Positions 47,596-61,900 of a stretch of 64,000 nucleotides of DNA are shown piece after piece. Source of the stretch: Edolisoma coerulescens (Eukaryota > Chordata > Aves > Passeriformes > Campephagidae); contig VWZW01006282.1 of NCBI GenBank assembly GCA_013397115.1, forward strand, positions 1,797,831 through 1,861,830. The letters run 5' to 3'. A model generated the notes under the pieces. That model saw only the letters and a program-made list of their open reading frames with translations, did not search any database and was not told where the DNA came from. Made by a program: the position numbers and the translations under genes. Each line of letters opens with the position of its first letter. Position 1 is the first letter of the stretch.

Positions 47596-47920
47596 AAGGG
47601 GGCCTATAAGAAAGATGGGGACAAAGGTTTTAGCAGGGGCTGTTGCAGTAGGACAAGGGGTAATGGTTTGGAACCGAAGAAGGGTCGATTTAATTATAGA
47701 TAAGGAAGACATATTTTATGATGAGGGTGGTAAAACACTGGAACAGGTTGCCCAGAGAGGTGAGAGTTGCTCCCTCCCTGGATACATTCAAGGTCAAGTC
47801 GGACAGGACTCTGAGCAACCTGATGTAGTTGAAGATGTCCCTGTTCATTGCAGGGGTGTTGGACTAGATGACCTTTAAAGGTCTCTTCCGACCCAAACTA
47901 CTCTATGATTCTATGATTTG
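47596..47920 (+). mobile_element. CR1 LINE 3' end with terminal octamer repeats
   Basis: Starts GGGGGCCTATAAGAAAGATG and continues through gacaaggggtaatggtttgg, AACAGGTTGCCCAGAGAGGT and GTTGGACTAGATGACCTTTA. It ends with two ATTCTATG-type repeats at 47904-47919. It is less diverged than the other CR1 copies here, so relatively young. Confidence 0.93.
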
Positions 47921-49391
47921 TTTTCCCAATTTCTGTTCCTGATTTCTAGGCACCGGCATCCCTGGCCATGGAGTGTGGTGTGGTCAGCCTGTTACCTGGG
48001 GAAGCACATGTGCTGCCACAGCAGGGGCTGGCTGGAGGGCAGCCAGGGGATGCCTGGGTGACAGCAGTGGCTGGGGGGTGGCCTTTGCAGAGGGTCTGTG
48101 AGGGCTGTGCCATCCCTTGCTTAGATAGCCTCAATGGGAAGCATCTTCTGCACACATCTGGATGAGATCTGGGTTGAAGCAGTTGCCCTGCAGGCACAAA
48201 ATCAAAATACTGTGGTCCTGCAGAGCCTACCTCTTCCCCCTTTCCTGGGAAGCTGATGTGGGGCAGGGAGTGGGGCAGGTAGAAAGTCCTTGTGCCTGGT
48301 TACTGTGCTTGGGACAATTTCTGTTTTACATCTGATAGCTTTGGCCTAATGCAAAATGTAAAAAAAAAAGATGGTCCAGAGATTTAAAGCTGAGTGTGAA
48401 CTGTGAGCTTTGCTGGTGCTGCTGATGCCCACACTCAGCACCTGTGTGGCTGCACAACTTTTGCAGGGGCTATGCATCTATGCAGTTCCAGTGTGGGGAC
48501 ATCCCCCAACAGCAGACATGGACTGGGGCCATGGTTTGTGCTGGAAGGAGGTGCCCAGCTGAGCTGGCACAGTGCTGGAGAAGAGATGCTTTCTCGTGGT
48601 CTGTGCTTTTTGGCAGGCATCCTGTGTGCTGGCACTGCCACTTTCCTCTCTGGAACTCTTTTCCCAAGAAGTCCATGGTAGCAGGGAAAAACCTCACCCC
48701 CAGCAATGTCTGCCAAAACAGGAAGCAGAAGCGGAGGGGCCGCCCTGATGGGCAAACCCATGATCTCCGGCCTCTTGAAAACACTGATTCTTGTCACGCC
48801 AGCCTTTGGCTGGGCTGGGCAGAGGGTTCCCCTCTGGGATTGCCCCAGGGCTGGGTCCCCTTGCTCCGTGACAACCAGTGACCAGAAATAACCATGGTCA
48901 TGGGATGGAAATGCTGGGTGCCACGAGTCTGAAAATCGTTGGAAACAGTGCGAGATTTGGTCCTGGAGTGCAGAAATTTCCTCTGTATTTCATCACCTCC
49001 TCCAATGCCAATGTGAAAGGGAGGGGAGGCAAGGTTTGAAATCTGCAGTTAGAACTGGTTTGGGGACAGTGCAGTGCAGCTGGAAGGGATCTTGATGCTG
49101 CATCCAATGACCTTTTCATGCAGGGGGTGAAGGGATATGGCTCCTGGGAGGAACCAGGGTGGCTGGTGTGGTCCAAGGGTTACACAAACACACACACACA
49201 CAGACACAGACACACAGATCAGGGCATGGCTGGGAAGGCAGCGTTTGTGGTTGTCCGAAGGCAGAGGATGCTGTTGTGGATGCAGGGGGGAACCTGGGGC
49301 TGGTTCCTCACATCCTCAATTATGTGATACCTGAAGGGTGCAGGGGTGTCTGTCACAGATGTGCTGGGAATCTGCATTGGGAAGTGGCTCA
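47921..49391. other. Intergenic, no gene recognised
   Basis: Unique GC-moderate sequence with one CA microsatellite. Open frames on both strands (up to 145 codons) overlap each other, have no splice support and match no family I know. Confidence 0.55.
49182..49218. repeat. (CA)n microsatellite, interrupted
   Basis: CA dinucleotides with two GA interruptions. Probably polymorphic. Confidence 0.85.
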
Positions 49392-49395
49392 GTGA

Positions 49396-49930
49396 TGTGA
49401 GACACGAAGCCCACTCTTCAATTAAAATGTAAAAGATTTAATAAGGACAAAGTCAACAAAGCAAAAGTAATGATGCTGGGTGCATAGCCACAGCCAGAGG
49501 CACACCGGTTAACAATAGCATTGTTATATACCCTAAATACCCTGGGTATTGCATCATCCAAATACATATTTATAAACCTTTATTCATATTAAAAAATTTT
49601 TTTGAACTAGTTAACATGGCTCCTCCTCTGTCCCGCCTCTTTAGAGCATGCTCACCCTTCTTCATGGAGGGCAGTCATTACTTTTTGATACATTCAATAG
49701 GTTTCGATTCCCTCATTGGTTAAATGTTACCCAATTACAACAACTCTCCTATCACAACACAACATTCGTGTTGAAAATCACTGTAAGCCCCAGTGAAAGT
49801 CAACACCCAGTTCCCTCCCCTCATAACAGAAAAACCACTCCCACAAAGTCCACATCATAATGTTGATACACATGGTATCTGCCTCAATATTTGCAAAAAG
49901 CCAGCTCCATAATATTTATTGTTTATCACA
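49396..49930 (-). mobile_element. Solo LTR of an endogenous retrovirus, 535 bp, with 4-bp target-site duplication
   Basis: The element begins TGTGAGACAC and ends TTTATCACA, with TGTGA/TCACA terminal inverted repeats and TG...CA ends. It is flanked on both sides by GTGA (49392-49395 and 49931-49934), a 4-bp duplication as made by gammaretrovirus-like ERV1 integrases. On the minus strand a TATA-type word (GGGTATATAAC, near 49523-49533) precedes a poly(A)-type ATTAAA near the end, so the LTR is oriented minus. No internal retroviral sequence adjoins it, so it arose by LTR-LTR recombination. Confidence 0.85.
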
Positions 49931-49934
49931 GTGA

Positions 49935-52900
49935 CACACCTCAGACCCACTGAAACCTCTCTTTAAACATTCAGGGCGTCTTTGCACTTGGCTCAGACAA
50001 ATGTCTCATCCCCAGCTTAGCACCGGGGGCCGACTGTAGGAGACTCTTGCAGCTGGGGATGGGGAAAAGTCCAAGGAAGTCTGATGCTCAGCTGGTGTTA
50101 GCAAATGTAGCTGCAGATCTGTGGGTATCCTGGGTTGTTTTCTAGGATAAATGTTTGTATAGAATGATTTATGTGGGATCCAAATTAGATTGATGTAGTG
50201 GGATCTGTTGCTGGGCCTCATCTTGATCTGTTTTAAGTTAACTCCAGTGGGGTCAGGGCATTTCTGCCAGCAGAGAGGGGAATAAGAAGCATCTTGTAAT
50301 TGGGTGTTAAATTAAAAACCTAGAGCTTAGGTGTCATCCTCTGGGTGCCTTTATTTACAAACCAAATGTGTCAGAGCACTTGATCTCCTGCTGATACCCC
50401 GGCATGACATTGCTTGTCTATGTAGCCTGATTCCTGAGACAGGTATCTTGTACTTGCTTAAATAATGTTGGGTAGTGGGTAACCAAGTTAAGCCTGGCTG
50501 CACATCTTCCAGTGCTGCACAGGAATTTTTCTGTGCTCTGTTACTACTCAGTGCACTAGGACTACACTGACACTCTGTGTTTATAGTTTATGCTAGCTAA
50601 GAAGTTAACTGAAGTCTGCAATCCCTGGAATCCAGGGGTTTACGCCTGACTAATACCCAGGACACATTTCTCACCTGAAACTTACACTTAAAAGCAAGAT
50701 GTACTTCAGGGATTTGTAACTTTATTTTGCAGCTGCTTCCTTAAATCTGAACAGTGACTTGCGTGGGATTGTTTCCCCCTTCTCTATTGAGCATCAATCT
50801 CTTTGCCAGTCCTAATATCCAAATTTAGCTGAGCAGGAGCCTGCAAATGGGATGTGTCTCTACTAGAAAAAGTTGCAAATTCTTTGCATTAGACAATGAA
50901 AGATTTACCTGTAAAAATGATGATACTATAAACAAGAAGCATTTATAAGGAGATTATTTTTGAAGTGCGGTTTTAATTTCCTCCTTCAAGATGCTGAAAA
51001 GCTGTTATCCTCATTGCCAGCTAAAGGTGTGTCAAGAGGCAGATTGTCATGAGGGTAAAGATGTTCTTCCTGGAGTCCATTAATTCGATATGCTTATTCA
51101 TTGAATGGTATTTGAGATTTTAGTTCAAACTTGTTTTCATTACCTTTATTACCAGACAGGGAAGATGATAATTTTCCTGTGGGATTTTCTATGAGCTCAG
51201 CTCATTTGTACTGAGCAATTCCAGCTGTGCACGTTTCAGAGTACAAAAGCAGCAGGTCTGGGTGCAGGTGGTTGGTAGCAGCTTTCTGAGTAAGCAGGTA
51301 CTCCCTGCTGCCTTCTGCTGGGAATGTGGGGCTATCTCCTGGAACTGGTGAGCCACACAAGCCCAAGTAGAGGTGCCTGAATTGGTGCTTGAGAGAATAA
51401 AAAAATACTCTCAGTGTGAGGTTGGACTGGAAAATCAGGGTCAGGTAATATCCAGCAGCTTTCCCATGTGGGATGGGGTGTGCAGCAGCCTGGGGAGGGG
51501 AATAGGGAAGGATGTCTCTGGGGTGGCTGACCTCCCTGCAGTGCTGGGGGAGGCACGTGAAGCAGCATGTGGTGGGGATTGCATGTGCTTGTTGCTGATT
51601 GCTTTTCATCCTCCTGTGCTGGGAAATAGCTCTTTTATTTCTGTGCCCTGTGGGATAATTTTATAGAAGTGGGGGCATGTGCAAAAACGGGTAGCAGAAA
51701 AGGATTTGGGGCTCTCATTAAAATGTGAGGTAAAAGACCAAGAGAGCACACCTACCACATTTGTCTGGCTCTTTCCAAAACTTTATAAAGTTTGAGGTCA
51801 GCAAAAGGAATGAAAGTTTGGGTTCTGAAGGCTGGCTCAGCTCTGCAGGCCAGAGCAATGTCAGCTAGGTCATGAGGGGGCCCAGTTCCACTCCCTGAGT
51901 GCAGGGATGTCACAAGTCAGTGAGCGGTGCAGGAACTTGCTGGCTCCAAAGGCACTGTCACTGCTCAGCAGCTGGGGCAGAGCAGCCAGTAAGTGGTTGG
52001 AGGTGTAGAGGAGGTGGATCCAGCTCTCAAGACTATTGTGCATTTTAACTCTGATTACTGGGGTCAGCTTGTAACAATATTACTTCCAACTGATTGAGGC
52101 ATCTTCCTCGCCCGTATTCATGATGACTACAAGTAATAAAAGCAGGATTTCTTTTTCTCCATCAGCAACTAGGCTCAGAAGAGCTATGTGTATCTATCCA
52201 AATATTGGCCTTCCAGCATAGGAGCAGGGTAGTGGTGAGGGACAGGAGCAGGACCTGGGCAATGGGGCTCCGAGAACACCAGCAGATTGTGTCATTCTGT
52301 GCTTACCGCAGAGGGAAAAGTTCCCTTGACAGGCCGTGCCTTGTGTAAGAGACATAACCAAGTAGTGGTGGGTGAAGACTGGATACCCAGGACTTCTCCC
52401 AGACAATAGCAGAAATCACTAGGATGAAGTTCTGCTTTCTCTTCCAGTTTCTGTATGTGTCAATGAAGTGAGAACCTCCTAGACTGCAGCGAACTGGACT
52501 TCTTCTAGATGCCCTAGGCCCACAAGTGAATGGAGAGTACCTCTGGGATGCAAGTCTGAAACCTTTCTGTCTGAGGGGACTGTTGTTTTTAGCCAGTCTG
52601 AGACACCTGTTAGACTACAGGATATGACTTCTCATTTTTCTTCTTATTTCATGAAATATTTCCCTGCCCCAACTTTGTTTTCATTTGTGCTTCACAACCC
52701 TTGATAATTATGCATGTGGTAAACTATATGGTTTTAAGTACAACATCATTTGGCATTCAAAATTATCACAGAAGCACACCAAGGGACAGATGTCTGCTGT
52801 CTTTGAAGCCTGCTTGTGGCCTTCTCCAAAGAATTCCATGTGCAGGTTATGTTTTGTGGTAGGTGAGGAGCAGACTTTTCACTCACATCTATGGAAGCTC

Positions 52901-55900
52901 GGTCTAAGGTTAAAGGGAACCATCAATTTGGCCAATTCTAGTATTATCTTACTGCTTGAAAGCAACATGTAAACCCAAGATCTTAAAGCCAAACAATATG
53001 GAATATTTTTTAAAGTACTGAAGCACTTACCTAACCTAATGTTCTCAGATCCAAGAAGTTTCCTTCCTCCTGCAAAATACTTTCTCCTTTCCAACATGGA
53101 CCCCGGTGCCACAGGTAGAAGCCTGCCCTTGTGCTGAGAAGATTGATCTGCTCATGATTTTTTGAATCCAGGTGTGAAAGCCAAGCAGAGCCATGTTCAG
53201 CAGAAACATCCATGGCAGCAGTTTATCTTCATCCTCTTGTCATTGTTCTGCCTCTGTTGTCTTCCTCTCCAAGTGGTGGAAACACATTTTTTCTTAGGTT
53301 GGTTTGAAGGAGGTTGATGTTGGAGGTCTGACCTGCAGCAAAGCTGTGATTTGGTAGCTTCAACAGTGTGGACCCCTCTTGGGAACTTTGCTACCAGTGG
53401 TACCAGCCTCACATGATGATAGTTTTGTTCTCTCTGGTCATATCTGGACCAAGCTAACCACAGAGAGCTTTCCTGATTTTGGTTTCTTCTGGCATTAGAG
53501 ATACTACATGTCTGAGTAATGAGCCAGTAGTTCAAACCTGACAGGAATGTCCTAAATCCTCATTGAAGGAAAGGCTTGTGTTCAAGCATGGTCTACATCC
53601 CCATCCTGGTATTTCTGCTTGAGGAGTGGTGGTGGCTGAGGCTGATGACACCTTTGCTGTGATATTCTGGTGGAGGAGGCATCTGTCCCTGAGGCTGCCC
53701 TGGCACCCTCCCTTGGCATTTGAGTGAGGGAGGTGTGCATTTCTGTGGTTGCTCTGACATGGAGAGGGAGGAGGGATTCATGTCAGGGATTTCTGGCTGG
53801 GGGCAGCTGTCCCTGACACACTCACAGTGGGCAGGAGGCATCACTTGCTGGAAGGGAAGTCCTCTTGACCTGACAGCCCTGGCAGCCAGCTGTTCCCAGT
53901 TTGCTATCCCTGGACCTTCAGCCGGGCATCTTCATAGCCTGGGAAAAGTGACCCTCCCCCATGGATTGGAGGGAGTGATTTTGTCCCTGTGTTTGATGCT
54001 ACTTGCAGTTTGATGGGCATCTTCCACATCTGGCCTGTGATGACTTGGGGAGGAACAACAGGTGCTGAGGGAAGAGTGTAACTTTTTCCTTTTCACCTGA
54101 AGGAAACCAGAAGTGTTTTTCCTGGTGTGGAAGTCCAGTCACCTCAGCACAACTCACCCCAGAGGAGGGGGAACTCACACTTCCTGCTATCCCACTCCTG
54201 TTGGGAAATGGAGGGCAAGTTGTGGGGTCACAACACTGGGCTTGGGGTTCAGAGCAGACCTGGAAGAGCTCTTGGCTGGGGCCATTGTGGGGAATTCACC
54301 GCTGCCTGTAGCACAGATGTTCTGAAAAACATGGCTGCTTTGAAGATGGTTCAGGGATCCTCTGACAGAAGAGCACCATTATTTTTAGCACCCCATTTTT
54401 AAGGTACTCCAGCATCCCGTAGTCCTTTCTTTATACCAGCTTACTCTTTCTTTTTATAACACTGCTTCTCTGTTTACAGCTTCCTAATGCCTTTGAGGTT
54501 CAGCATGAAGACACAAGGGCCAGCTCTCTGTGAAGCCAGACAAATGTGTGTGTGTGCTTCCAAGTTGCAAGTTGCTTTCCTTACAGTGCCCCTGCATTAA
54601 ATAGGGGTCTCTACGTTGGGGATGATTTTTACTTGTATATCCTCATAGGCTTGGCATAGCCAGGGGCTGAGGGAAGGCAAATGGGAACTGTCTCAGCAGT
54701 TAAGCTACAAGAAATGGTGCAAGGAGCCACATCCTGAGCCGCCTCAGACACCTGTGCTCTCTGCAAGTGGCTGAGTGCTCCAGATGTGATAGCACAGCTG
54801 TGCTGTGCAGCACAGGGCTGGGTGTCCTGACAGACCTGCTCTGTCAGCTGAGCCCTGGAACTGCCAAAACCACCCTGTGGCAGCAGCTCCTGTGGTGTGG
54901 GAGGAATGTGCTCATCCACATTTAAGAGCTGGGGCTGGGCCATGCCTGTCCTCACCAGTGCTCAGCTGGTGGATCCTCTCTGGTCACCCACGGCTGTGCC
55001 CGGGCTGGCACAGGGCTTGTGTGCAAGGGATGAGAGGCCTAATTTTAGATCAGGGAATGAAACACTGGAAAGGTCACTGGATGGGACCAAATCCCACCTG
55101 GCCCTCATGATGACAGCAGCATCGTGTTTAGGCCTGGTGGAACTAATCATGACCTCTTTTCATTGCAGTTGTTGTACCCCAGCCCAGGCACCTTCCCTGC
55201 CCCGGGGCTCTCTCCCTTGGGCCGTCTCTTTTTGCCCAGCAGGAAAGGCTGCCCATAAACTCCCCATTACGGGGTGGTGGAAAGCACTGGTGGAAAGCAC
55301 CCGGGAAACTGCAAATGCTGTACTTCTCTTTGAGGTCTTGAAAGTGAGACACCAAGAAGTTCTTCTCTTCTGAACTTCCTTGTGGGTCCTCAGGGTTTGT
55401 CCCTTCCTTTTCCTGGCCTCTCTCCTGTGGCGTTATGCTCACATGCCCAAGCAAACTTGGGCTTAATGAGTGGCAGAGAGGGAAGTTTCCAGGGGAAATC
55501 CAAGCAGCCATGAGGATAGCCTGTGTTTCAAGCCCTCTGACTCAGTAAGGAGCTCATTGCTTATCTTTCACTATTGAAATCAACAGAGTTGTTGCTGCGA
55601 AATTTACCGGCAGTAGAATACAGCCCTTCATTTCTTTGTAAATAGGGGCATATTTCTGAATGAGATTTACAGTTCTCCCGAGGACTGAAATTCCCACTGA
55701 TCTTGCAATGAAACATTCCTTTTCTCAAAAGACATCTGAGGAATCTTGTTGGATCTTCAGGACAATAACCTTTTCTTTTGCCTCCCCTGTCTTGGCACAG
55801 CCTGCACCATAGGGCTGGGTAAGGTGCTTTGTACATATTTGTTCTCCTGGGATTTTTCCCAATTACACAGTGGCCAGACATGGATCCTTCCTAAACCACT

Positions 55901-58900
55901 TCCTAAATGGATGGGGTTGTCATAATTATTTTGAACATCACCTTCAGAGAAAAGAGGAAAATACCTAAAGTAAGTAAATATGAGTGCTGGATATGAAATC
56001 CAGTGCTGCGATGTCTATGTGAAGTCAATAATTTGGATGCAGTATGTAAAAATAAGCCCCGTGCGTGTGTTTTAAACTCCTTCAGACTTCTCTCCACCTG
56101 CATCAGGAAGAAGCTGCTTCACTCAGAAGAGGTTGAAAGGGCAGTTATATATATATTTTTTTTTAACTGAGAAAAATAATATTCCTTTGAGGGTTCTGTT
56201 TGGTACACCCTGTGCAAGCATTTTCCCAGAAATACAGCTGGAACAGCAACAATGCAATTCATTTTTCTTGCTGTGACTAAAACAATGGCATCTAAATCCA
56301 TACACCAAGGCTGAAGGTCGACTGACTGTGGAGACACAGTAGTCCTTGTTTGCAATGGATTGTGAATAACTTTGGGAAACAGAATAATATTGCTGTGAGT
56401 TGTCAGGCCTGTCTGCAGGCATTTTTTTAAACTCAAAATTTTCTCCTGCTCTGAATGTTTAATAGAACAAGACTAGACATCCATTCAAGTATTCCTGCGC
56501 TGTTGCAAGGCAAAGAAATCCTCTTTTTTAAAAATTAATTCACTTAGGAGACACAACCTTGAGCTGCCTCAGTATTTATTCACTTGCAAAAGGCATTTTG
56601 GTGGAAATGAGAAATCCCAGACCCGAGGGTCAGGCCAAAAGCAGAGGAAATGGCGTGTTCAGGTTCAGCCTCCTCCCTGCAGGCAGTGCTGAAATGTCAC
56701 ATGTGGAATTCCATTTGATGCTTCCAAATAATAGCTCTTTCCTGAGCTTGCTGGGAGAACATCTCACCACAGGCAAATCCAGCCTGCCCTTTGGGCTGTT
56801 GTTTCTGTCCACGTCTGCTCGCAGACAGTGCTCCCGTCATCCCGGAGAGCGCTTTGTTTCAGAGGGTGACTAACAGCTGCTTAGCAAGGCACAGGGTTGA
56901 TTCAGCCTTGAGAGCAGAGAGAAAGAGGCACTGTGGGCTTTTGTTGGTGCTTTGGAGACTCAAGGCCTGTTTAAAGAGCTCTCGAGATGAAAGCATGACC
57001 AACTCATTCTTGCGCTGTAGCTGGGGCTATGAGGGGAAGATGACGGTCCACGAGTGCATGACGTGCTTTTGGAGACAAAAGCCACCAGACTTCTGGCCTT
57101 GTGCCTCATCATGAATCCCTGATGATTAATTTCATGATTGCCTCACTCAATGAGCTTCTCTTCCTAGCACAGTTCTTTCAGGAAATATTTGTTCCCTGAC
57201 TTTTGGACAGAAGTATTGAAAAGTTGTGAGCTCCCTCACTCAAGAAATAATCCCCAGCACTTTGTGCCTTGCTCTGTGCTCTGCCTGGACTTCTGTGATT
57301 AGTTTGATTTTCCCTTCATTTCAGTTCTGGGATTACCCATGATGTGCTTCACCAGGAAGTGCTGTTGGATATGAGCCACGTGGTCTAGTGGAAGGCGTCC
57401 CTGTTCATGGCAGGTGGGTTGGAACGAGTTGATCTTTGGCATCCCTTCCAGTCCTAACCATTCTGTGATGCTGTAAATGCCCCTGATGATAGGGATGATA
57501 CGCTGTCCTCAGCAGTCCAGCCTTGTCAGCACTAGTGGTGGTTTTGCTGCTAACTTGGATCTACTTACTGAAGTAGGAGCTTCTCTGTGCCCAACCCCCA
57601 CAGAAAATGGAGAGGAGCCCATTCCTTCCCTTTTGCAGCCATTTTTTAACCAACTGAAAGACAATTATCACATCTGTGCTCTGTGCCTCTCCTGGAAGTA
57701 CTTCCTTAGTCCATAGACAGAAAAAAGGCCCTGCTCTGCACTGACCAGTATTAAGGAAATCTCTCTTTCTCTGTGGATGCAGTTTGTGAAATCATTCCCA
57801 TTTTCTGGGCTTTCTTCTGATTCTCAGCCTCTCTTTCCCAGCTGCACAATTTCATGCCTGGCCAAACATAAACTGTGCCTGATCAGACGTCTTGGGACTT
57901 AGGTGCTCACCTTTAATCTGCCATTCACTCTTTCTGCCTCATTTAGCAAGAGCTGCAATCTCTGTGCAGCTTGGAGGAAAGCCTTACACTGGCATTTCAA
58001 GACTTTCAGGTAGTATGAAGATGGCAAAAGTACTACAACAGCCTTTTCCCAGAGTTTTCTCTGCCTTACATATTCTTTTCTGGGAAAATGCATTCTAATG
58101 GTGTGGTATGAATTTACAAAGACAAATTGAAAATACTGCATTGGAAGAGTATTAGAGGCTATTGGCAGTGCTGTGTGACAGGGATGAAGGCAGGGAGGCA
58201 AAGTTCATGTGGTCGGTGTCCTCAAGCTGGGACTAAAGAAAGTTCTTCTAGTTCTTTGAAAGTTAATCCACTTTTGCTACCCATTAATGTACATCAGCCT
58301 TTACCTTTTCCCAAAACAGTCTTTTTACTGTAACAGTGATAGCAAATAGTTTAAATCAATGTTCCAGCAGCCTGACTGCTCTCTAGCTTGGGTTTTATGG
58401 GGGAGGTGGGCCAATCCCAGTAGTAATGTCATGGTGTCATTAGCAGTATTACATAAAATTGTCCTCAAGGGATGGAAGTGCATGGTGATCCTGAGCAGAG
58501 CACTCCTATATCTGCCCAGTACCAAAGAACCAAAATAATGGCTTTGGGGCAGTAAATCCAAACGCAAGATTTCATGGAGAAAGATGCAAAATACAGAAGA
58601 TAAATGTCTGCTAAACACCAGTACTTGGGAGAAGTGTGATATATAACTACTAAAGCAGTTGAGCCTAAAACTAATATAACTTTACTTTTCAGCCATCCCT
58701 GAGATAATAATGCCCTGGCACCTCTTGTCATCCCAGCTGTGCGTGCTGGGTGGTGTCAGGCCACATCATGCAGCCTGTAAAGTGGATGCAATGCATCATT
58801 CCTCTTCTTACTGATCATCTTTAATATTTAAACCAACTGAGAGCTCATTTCTGAAAGATACCACATGACAGGGAGCTAAACATTGTAGTGGTGCTGCACC

Positions 58901-61900
58901 AAAAGGCTTTTTTCAGGAATATTTTGACTGATTGATTATGATCCCCAGCTGAGGGACAGCCTCCTGGGCATTCACTGCAATGTCTTGGTACTCTTCCTTT
59001 CTTGCTTCAAATGAGTCTGTTTCCCATATCTTCCTTCCATGAAAAGACAATTTCACAGAGCAAAATTGCTGAGATGGTGGCACTCGATGGCTGGTCTCAG
59101 ATAGCAAATGCCAGCTCATGCTGGCTGCTGTCACTGACCCTTTGCTTTTCACCCCAAACCAGAAACAAACAGTATTGTGAAACATCAGAGACCTCTCAAA
59201 CAAAAAAATCCATATTTCACCACCCACACAGCACTGTCAGCTGTGCCAGATCTGCTTTCCCCCCCTCCCAAATGCAACATTTACCCCTGAGAAGCTAGAT
59301 CTGGAGAGAGTTTGGCTTTTCTGTTTAGTTTGACACTTTTGAGACAGGATTATTCACCAGAGATGCATCTGCACGTAGTGGCTTGGGCCCTCTGGGGTAA
59401 AAGGGAGAAGTGTGTCCGGGAGGGAATGTAACTCTGTGCTGGGGTAGGAATAGGGATGATGGTGTTTTTCTTCACAGAGAAACAACAAGCAGAAGGGATT
59501 AAGAGGGTAATAACTGAACTTCTTGGCACTTTCCTACAAGAGCAGCATATTTCACATTTAAAAGCCCTGGGAGGCCTTTCTTCTCTCTTTTGGAATGTGA
59601 AATATGGCTGTAATGAACACTGGGTCTTCCGCAGAAGACAGCTGGACAGCAGCAGCTCATTTTGGAAAGCTCATCCCTTCCTTTTTCCTTGCTCAGCTGG
59701 CTCTGGGGTCTGCTCTGCAGCCCAGACCGAGCATCCCCCTGCCCAGGGGCGCCCCTGCTCCTCACCCAGCCTGGAGCCCCCTCTCTGCTTGCACAGCTGT
59801 TGGGGCAGGACTGAACCATGGCCTTGCCATAATGGGGTTAACCTTAAACTGGTTTGCTCAAGAGCAAGCAGCTGGAGAGCAGCAGCTCCCAGAGGAAGCT
59901 GGCTGTGCGCCTGGCACTGGCTCACAGGATGCCAGGCTGCAGGATCTGAGTGTCCCAAGAGAGGCTGTGACAAAAGGCAGACCATTGTGCCCAGCTTTCC
60001 TCCATGACTTCAGGGGAGCAACTTGCTTTTATTAAAAAAGGGAAACCGAGCACCTTATCTAATCCTAGCGACAGGCAGCTGGGGCCCAAGGAAAGGCAGT
60101 TGGTTTGTGGAGGGCCTGCCAGTAAAATAATGAGATTGAAAACCCCAGTATACATTTAAATAATGCACTTGGGAAAATGCCACAGATGCCTTGCATGAGG
60201 TGCTTGGATGAGAGATGCATATATGTAGAGGGAAATTTCTGAAGCACAAAATCCCTTGCTGAGGCTTTAGTGCCTTAAATCCCACACTCCAGGAGTGCAG
60301 TTTTAGAAGTCTCAGACCTAGCATGCAAAAGTCGAAATCCTTTTTGCATCTCTCCTGCTTAGTCAATCCTTATAACAATAAATGTAAATTTCTCAGCACT
60401 GATGCCCTTCCCTGGTGCTGGGAGGGGAAACGTAGCTCACAGAGCCATGGGGGTGTAATCACAGGGCTCCCTGCTTGCACCATGTCCCCAGGACAGGGGA
60501 GGGGAGCTCTGAAGAGTTCATGTGTTCTGCACACCTAATGGGAGAATCAGACGGTATTTTACTTCTCCTTCTCCACAGTGAATGCAGAGAGTCACCAAGC
60601 TGAGGGTTTGTGGGAATTGCCGTGAGATGTATTGAAGAATGATGCAGGCCAGCAAATTCCTCCCAGGATTTCCTGCTTCAAGCTCTCAATTTATACCTGA
60701 TATTTCAAAGCCATCTTTAGAAAAACACCTTATCTTGACTGTGGAGGTAACAAGTCTACCTTAGAAAAATTTTCATATGATGATTGTAAATTAAAGGGGC
60801 ACTCTGGACTTCTTATCCATCAGAACATTTCTCTTGGCCTGTCACCACCACCTGCTGCTCACCCAGGCTGAAATTTGTACTGGTGCAACCTGAAGCAAAG
60901 GAAACAAAAGAGGCTCACTGCTGATGCTGTAAGCTCTGCTGCAAGAAAAAATAGTGTTCAAGGCTATGCCATGTCCACATTTATCATTTTAATAGATCAT
61001 AAACACATATCCGTAAAGTCTTAGATTAAATCCTGTGGAGGGCAACCTAAAGGATAAATTGAATTAAATAAAATCAGATTTATATAGCTGTAGGCTGCTG
61101 AATGTCTCTTTCAGTCTCCCCTGCAGATGCTGGATGTTATGCTTTGGATCCTTTGTGGAGTTAACCCTATGGTGATCCATGGCCATCCATGGGATGATGC
61201 TGGTTTACACCTGGTAAGGATCTGATCTGTAGCACTGTCTGTCTACCTCACATTAAGTTTCATACTGCAGTCAGATTGTAACAGATCTGTTAAAATGCAT
61301 TTAAATACACAACAAAATGGACTAGGGGCATGGTGACACTTTCCCCAAGTCAAAGAGAACTTGGAACCTCCTTCCACATGGCATGTCTGATCCAGACGTC
61401 TGTACGCGCGGAGATGTGATGGCATGGACAGATCTTCAGCCCAACAGGAGTTTTGCAAGGCAGCCCACGAGTGAGGAAAATCTGCTGAAATGCCAGAGGG
61501 GCCATGGGGGCCACCCTGGAGGGCAGAGTGTTCCATGTGCTGCGTGTCCCAGCCGTGGGGTTTGGTTACCCAGCGTTTTCCTCCACAGGCAGGTAGTGGT
61601 TTGTGGCCTCAGGTCACAACGTCATGACCTTGTGTCATGCCAGCTCAGCCAGCTGGTTTGTGGGGGAGGAAATAAAACTTGGGTGCTACCACATCCCTGC
61701 CCAAGCTCTGCCCCTCAGTAGCTCATGGGCACTAATTATGAGAGAGGCTCTTGCTCTGCTGCTGTATAATTATGCAGAGCACAGTCCAAGCCTTAATATA
61801 GTACTGAGGCCTTAATATAGCTCTGAGGTAACTGCTTTTGGTTTTCTTCTGTTCTCTGAAAATACATTCAGTCTTGTACCAGACAGTGGAGCAGCCTCCC

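Noticed and set aside
57528..57546. CTCF-like word around cactagtggtgg
   Set aside because: Lacks the CCA start and the GGC after the core. Too weak next to the sites at 7.3 and 8.9 kb.
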